The notes beneath the pieces are model-generated. The model was not told the DNA's origin. It did no database searches and saw only the letters and a program-made list of their open reading frames with translations. This document shows, piece after piece, positions 61,167-64,000 of a stretch of DNA of 64,000 nt (position 1 is its first letter; the number at the start of each line of letters is the position of its first letter). Source of the stretch: Bacteroidota bacterium (GTDB lineage Bacteria; Bacteroidota; Bacteroidia; Chitinophagales; LD1); the NCBI GenBank assembly GCA_016722375.1, contig JADKJG010000001.1, positions 1 to 64,000 on the forward strand, read 5' to 3'. The position numbers and the translations under genes are program-made.

Positions 61167-64000
61167 ATGAGCACTTACAAAACCATAGCCGAATCGAACA
61201 ACTTCATAGTACTTGATAAATACACCAAGTACGCTGAGGTGAATGAGGCACCAGTGGCTTATCAAACGGAGACAACTCTGGAGAAAGAATTAATTCAGGA
61301 TTTAATCAATCAGGGGTATGAAAATCCGCTTGACCTTAATACCCTTGAAGCCATGTTGGCGAATGTAAGAGTACAGCTTCAGTCGCTTAATAATATGATG
61401 TTTACAGATGCTGAATGGACTCGCTTTGTGGAGGAGTATTTAGATAAGCCCAGCGATAACCTGGTTGAAAAATCAAGAAAAATACACGACAACTACATTT
61501 ATGACTTTGTGTTTGACGATGGTCATATCCAAAACATCTATCTGGTAGATAAAAAAAATATAGCTCGGAATAAGGTGCAGGTCATCTCCCAGTTTGAGCA
61601 AAAAGGAACACAAGCCAACCGGTATGATGTCACCATATTAGTCAACGGATTGCCTTTGGTGCAAGTGGAGCTAAAAAAGCGCGGGGTAGCTATTCGTGAA
61701 GCATTTAATCAAGTGCATCGCTATACTAAAGAGAGTTTCAATAGAAAAACTTCCCTTTATAAATACATTCAGATTTTTGTGATAACCAACGGCACGGACA
61801 GCCGCTATTTTGCCAATACCGTTGCGCGCAATAAAAACAGCTTTGACTTTACCATGAACTGGGCCAAGGCTGACAATACGTTGATTAAAGATCTGAAGGA
61901 TTTTACGGCAACCTTTTTCCAGAAACACACCCTTTTAAAAGTACTGCTCCACTATTCTGTTTTTGACACGAGTGATACACTGCTGGTCATGCGACCCTAT
62001 CAGATTGCCGCCACAGAGAGAATTTTATGGAAAATTGAAAGTTCGTATCAATCAAAAAAATGGTGTTCCACGGATGGAGGCGGTTATATCTGGCATACCA
62101 CCGGCTCCGGTAAAACGCTGACCAGTTTTAAAGCGGCCAGATTAGCCACGCAACTTGAATTTATTGATAAAGTATTCTTTGTAGTAGATCGTAAGGACCT
62201 GGACTTTCAAACGATGAAGGAATATCAGCGGTTTTCACCCGATAGTGTGAATGGCTCTGATAGTACAGCAGGTTTAAAGAGAAATATTGAAAAGGATGAC
62301 AATAAGATTATAGTTACCACTATTCAAAAGCTGAATAACCTGATGAAAAGTGAGGGTGATTTAGCCATTTATCAAAAGCAAGTAGTTTTCATTTTCGATG
62401 AAGCACATCGTTCTCAGTTTGGTGAAGCCCAAAAGAATCTGAAAAAGAAATTCAAGAAGTATTATCAGTTTGGTTTTACCGGTACGCCTATCTTTCCTCA
62501 AAATGCTTTAGGCGCCGATACAACAGCCAGCGCTTTTGGACGTGAATTACACTCCTACGTTATTACGGATGCTATTAGAGATGAAAAGGTACTGAAATTT
62601 AAAGTGGACTATAATGATGTTCGGCCTCAGTTTAAAAGTGTTGAAACCGAAATTGATGAGAAGAAACTAAGTGCTGCTGAAAACAAAAAAGCCCTTCTTC
62701 ATCCGGCACGCATTAAAGAGGTTTCCCAATACATTTTACAGAATTTCAAATTAAAGACCCATCGCAATCAGGGAAGCAACAAAGGCTTTAATGCCATGTT
62801 TGCGGTAAGCAGTATAGATGCCGCTAAATGTTTTTATGAGGAGTTAAACCATTTACAAAAAGGCAGCGATAAGCCTTTGAAAATTGCTACCATCTTCTCT
62901 TTTGCCGCCAACGAAGAGCAGAGTGCAATAGGGGAGATAGTGGATGAGAGCTTTGAACCCTCGGCAATGGAAAGCAGTGCAAAAGAATTTCTCGCCAATG
63001 CTATCAATGACTATAACGCTATGTTCAAAACCAGTTATGGTGTTGACAGCATAGAGTTTCAAAACTACTACCGTGATTTAGCTAAACGCGTAAAGAATAA
63101 AGAGGTGGACCTCGTCATTGTAGTAGGAATGTTCTTAACCGGGTTTGATGCCCCAACTTTGAATACGCTGTTTGTAGATAAGAATTTGCGTTACCACGGT
63201 TTAATTCAAGCCTTTTCGCGCACCAATCGTATTTACGATGCTACCAAGACGTTTGGCAATATTGTTACGTTCCGAGATTTAGAGAGGGCAACTATTGATG
63301 CCATTACGCTCTTTGGTGATAGCAATACCAAAAACGTGGTTCTTGAAAAGAGCTATAAAGAATACTTAGAGGGCTTTACCGATGTCATCACAAGTGAAGC
63401 ACGCAGGGGTTATATTGAAGTAGTAAAAGATTTAAATGAAAAGTTTCCTAACCCCGATGCGATTGTAACTGAAAAGGACAAAAAAGAATTTTCAAAGTTA
63501 TTCGGAGAATATTTGCGAGTAGAAAACATACTCCAGAATTACGATGAATTCAACCACCTTAAAGCGTTTCAGGCCATAGACCAAAATGATGCTGCGGCTA
63601 TTGAAGCATTTAAAAAGGCTAATTATTTGACAGATGAGGATATAGCCTCTATGCAAAAGATTGATTTGCTGAAAGAACGGACCATCCAGGATTATCGCTC
63701 TACCTATAATGATATACGGGATTGGTTGAGACGGGAAAAATTTGGTAAAGAATCAGAAGAATCAAAAATTGATTGGGATGATGTAGTGTTCGAGGTTGAT
63801 TTATTAAAGTCGCAGGAGATAAACCTTGATTATATCCTTGAATTAATTTTTGAGCATAACAAAAAGACGAAAGACAAAGCGACTTTAATAGAGGAGATTC
63901 GCAGAGTTATCCGCGCCAGTGTAGGTAACAGAGCCAAAGAGAATTTGGTAGTTGATTTTATTAATGAAACTGAACTGGATACCCTTCAAGATAAAGCGAA
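61167..64000 (+). CDS. hsdR: Type I RM restriction/translocase subunit HsdR (3' end outside window)
   Basis: The motor and nuclease subunit that translocates DNA and cuts it. 944 codons are visible, and the EcoR124I enzyme has about 1040 residues. The PD-(D/E)XK nuclease is near residues 153-170 (YDVTILVNG and QVELKKRG). SF2 helicase motifs follow: Walker A HTTGSGKTLTSFKA near 309, DEAH motif IFDEAHRSQFGE near 409, motif III FGFTGTP, and motif VI HGLIQAFSRTNR. The ATG at 61167 follows the leader GACAAATG. It is the last gene of hsdM-hsdS-GxxExxY-hsdR. No frameshift is seen in the visible part. Confidence 0.95.
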   Translation, partial: MSTYKTIAESNNFIVLDKYTKYAEVNEAPVAYQTETTLEKELIQDLINQGYENPLDLNTLEAMLANVRVQLQSLNNMMFTDAEWTRFVEEYLDKPSDNLVEKSRKIHDNYIYDFVFDDGHIQNIYLVDKKNIARNKVQVISQFEQKGTQANRYDVTILVNGLPLVQVELKKRGVAIREAFNQVHRYTKESFNRKTSLYKYIQIFVITNGTDSRYFANTVARNKNSFDFTMNWAKADNTLIKDLKDFTATFFQKHTLLKVLLHYSVFDTSDTLLVMRPYQIAATERILWKIESSYQSKKWCSTDGGGYIWHTTGSGKTLTSFKAARLATQLEFIDKVFFVVDRKDLDFQTMKEYQRFSPDSVNGSDSTAGLKRNIEKDDNKIIVTTIQKLNNLMKSEGDLAIYQKQVVFIFDEAHRSQFGEAQKNLKKKFKKYYQFGFTGTPIFPQNALGADTTASAFGRELHSYVITDAIRDEKVLKFKVDYNDVRPQFKSVETEIDEKKLSAAENKKALLHPARIKEVSQYILQNFKLKTHRNQGSNKGFNAMFAVSSIDAAKCFYEELNHLQKGSDKPLKIATIFSFAANEEQSAIGEIVDESFEPSAMESSAKEFLANAINDYNAMFKTSYGVDSIEFQNYYRDLAKRVKNKEVDLVIVVGMFLTGFDAPTLNTLFVDKNLRYHGLIQAFSRTNRIYDATKTFGNIVTFRDLERATIDAITLFGDSNTKNVVLEKSYKEYLEGFTDVITSEARRGYIEVVKDLNEKFPNPDAIVTEKDKKEFSKLFGEYLRVENILQNYDEFNHLKAFQAIDQNDAAAIEAFKKANYLTDEDIASMQKIDLLKERTIQDYRSTYNDIRDWLRREKFGKESEESKIDWDDVVFEVDLLKSQEINLDYILELIFEHNKKTKDKATLIEEIRRVIRASVGNRAKENLVVDFINETELDTLQDKA

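Noticed and set aside
1..64000. tRNA or rRNA genes
   Set aside because: No cloverleaf, CCA-flanked acceptor or rRNA core sequence was recognised by eye; a tRNA/rRNA scan would be needed to exclude them fully.

Overview
The window comes from a member of the Bacteroidota, most likely a Chitinophagales/Sphingobacteriia-type organism; the exact taxon cannot be read from the sequence. The evidence is type IX secretion (T9SS) sorting domains of type A and type B, a PorP/SprF-like gene beside an OmpA/PorE-like gene, a type III glutamine synthetase, parA-parB followed by a DUF5683 gene, A-rich start contexts instead of Shine-Dalgarno sites, and -7 elements of the form TAnnTTTG.

Layout. 1-2452: TonB-dependent receptor (minus, cut by the left edge), with a decayed ISL3-family element (2492-3607, 8-bp target duplication) just upstream. 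3.6-6 kb: accessory region with a small LuxR-type HTH gene behind a slippery heptamer, a 42/21-bp repeat array and two coupled genes of unknown function. 6.0-8.2 kb: glnA type III. 8.4-12.5 kb: surface-glycan genes (polytopic membrane protein, Wzx-like flippase, FAD oxidoreductase). 12.8-14.8 kb: T9SS type A secreted protein. 15.0-18.3 kb: operon of UPF0173 hydrolase, parA, parB and DUF5683. 18.4-21.8 kb: small accessory genes, a second 21-bp array and another T9SS type A protein. 21.9-50.5 kb (all minus): two giant surface proteins. One is about 3550 codons with a type A tail. The other is about 4580 codons with a type B tail, followed by PorP/SprF and PorE/OmpA partners. This block carries many indels and one nonsense codon. 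51-57.9 kb: YceI protein, a conserved unknown protein, an unknown gene bracketed by related 21-bp arrays, an XRE regulator and its fragment, a 256-bp MITE-like element and hairpin-rich intergenic DNA. 57.9-64 kb: EcoR124-like type I restriction-modification operon (hsdM, hsdS, GxxExxY gene, hsdR), cut by the right edge.

How the genes work together. The type B giant protein, PorP/SprF-like and PorE-like genes form the usual cluster in which the outer-membrane and peptidoglycan-associated partners serve secretion or anchoring of one type B cargo. hsdM, hsdS and hsdR encode one methylation/restriction complex; the HsdS spacer carries TAEL repeats like those that set recognition spacing in EcoR124.

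Most unusual feature. Five intergenic arrays (4427-4790, 19685-19956, 32872-33228, 53437-53541, 54845-55201) all keep a 21-bp period (two DNA helical turns, seven codons), although four unrelated unit sequences are used. Several lie next to orphan small HTH genes. I know of no description of such a family.
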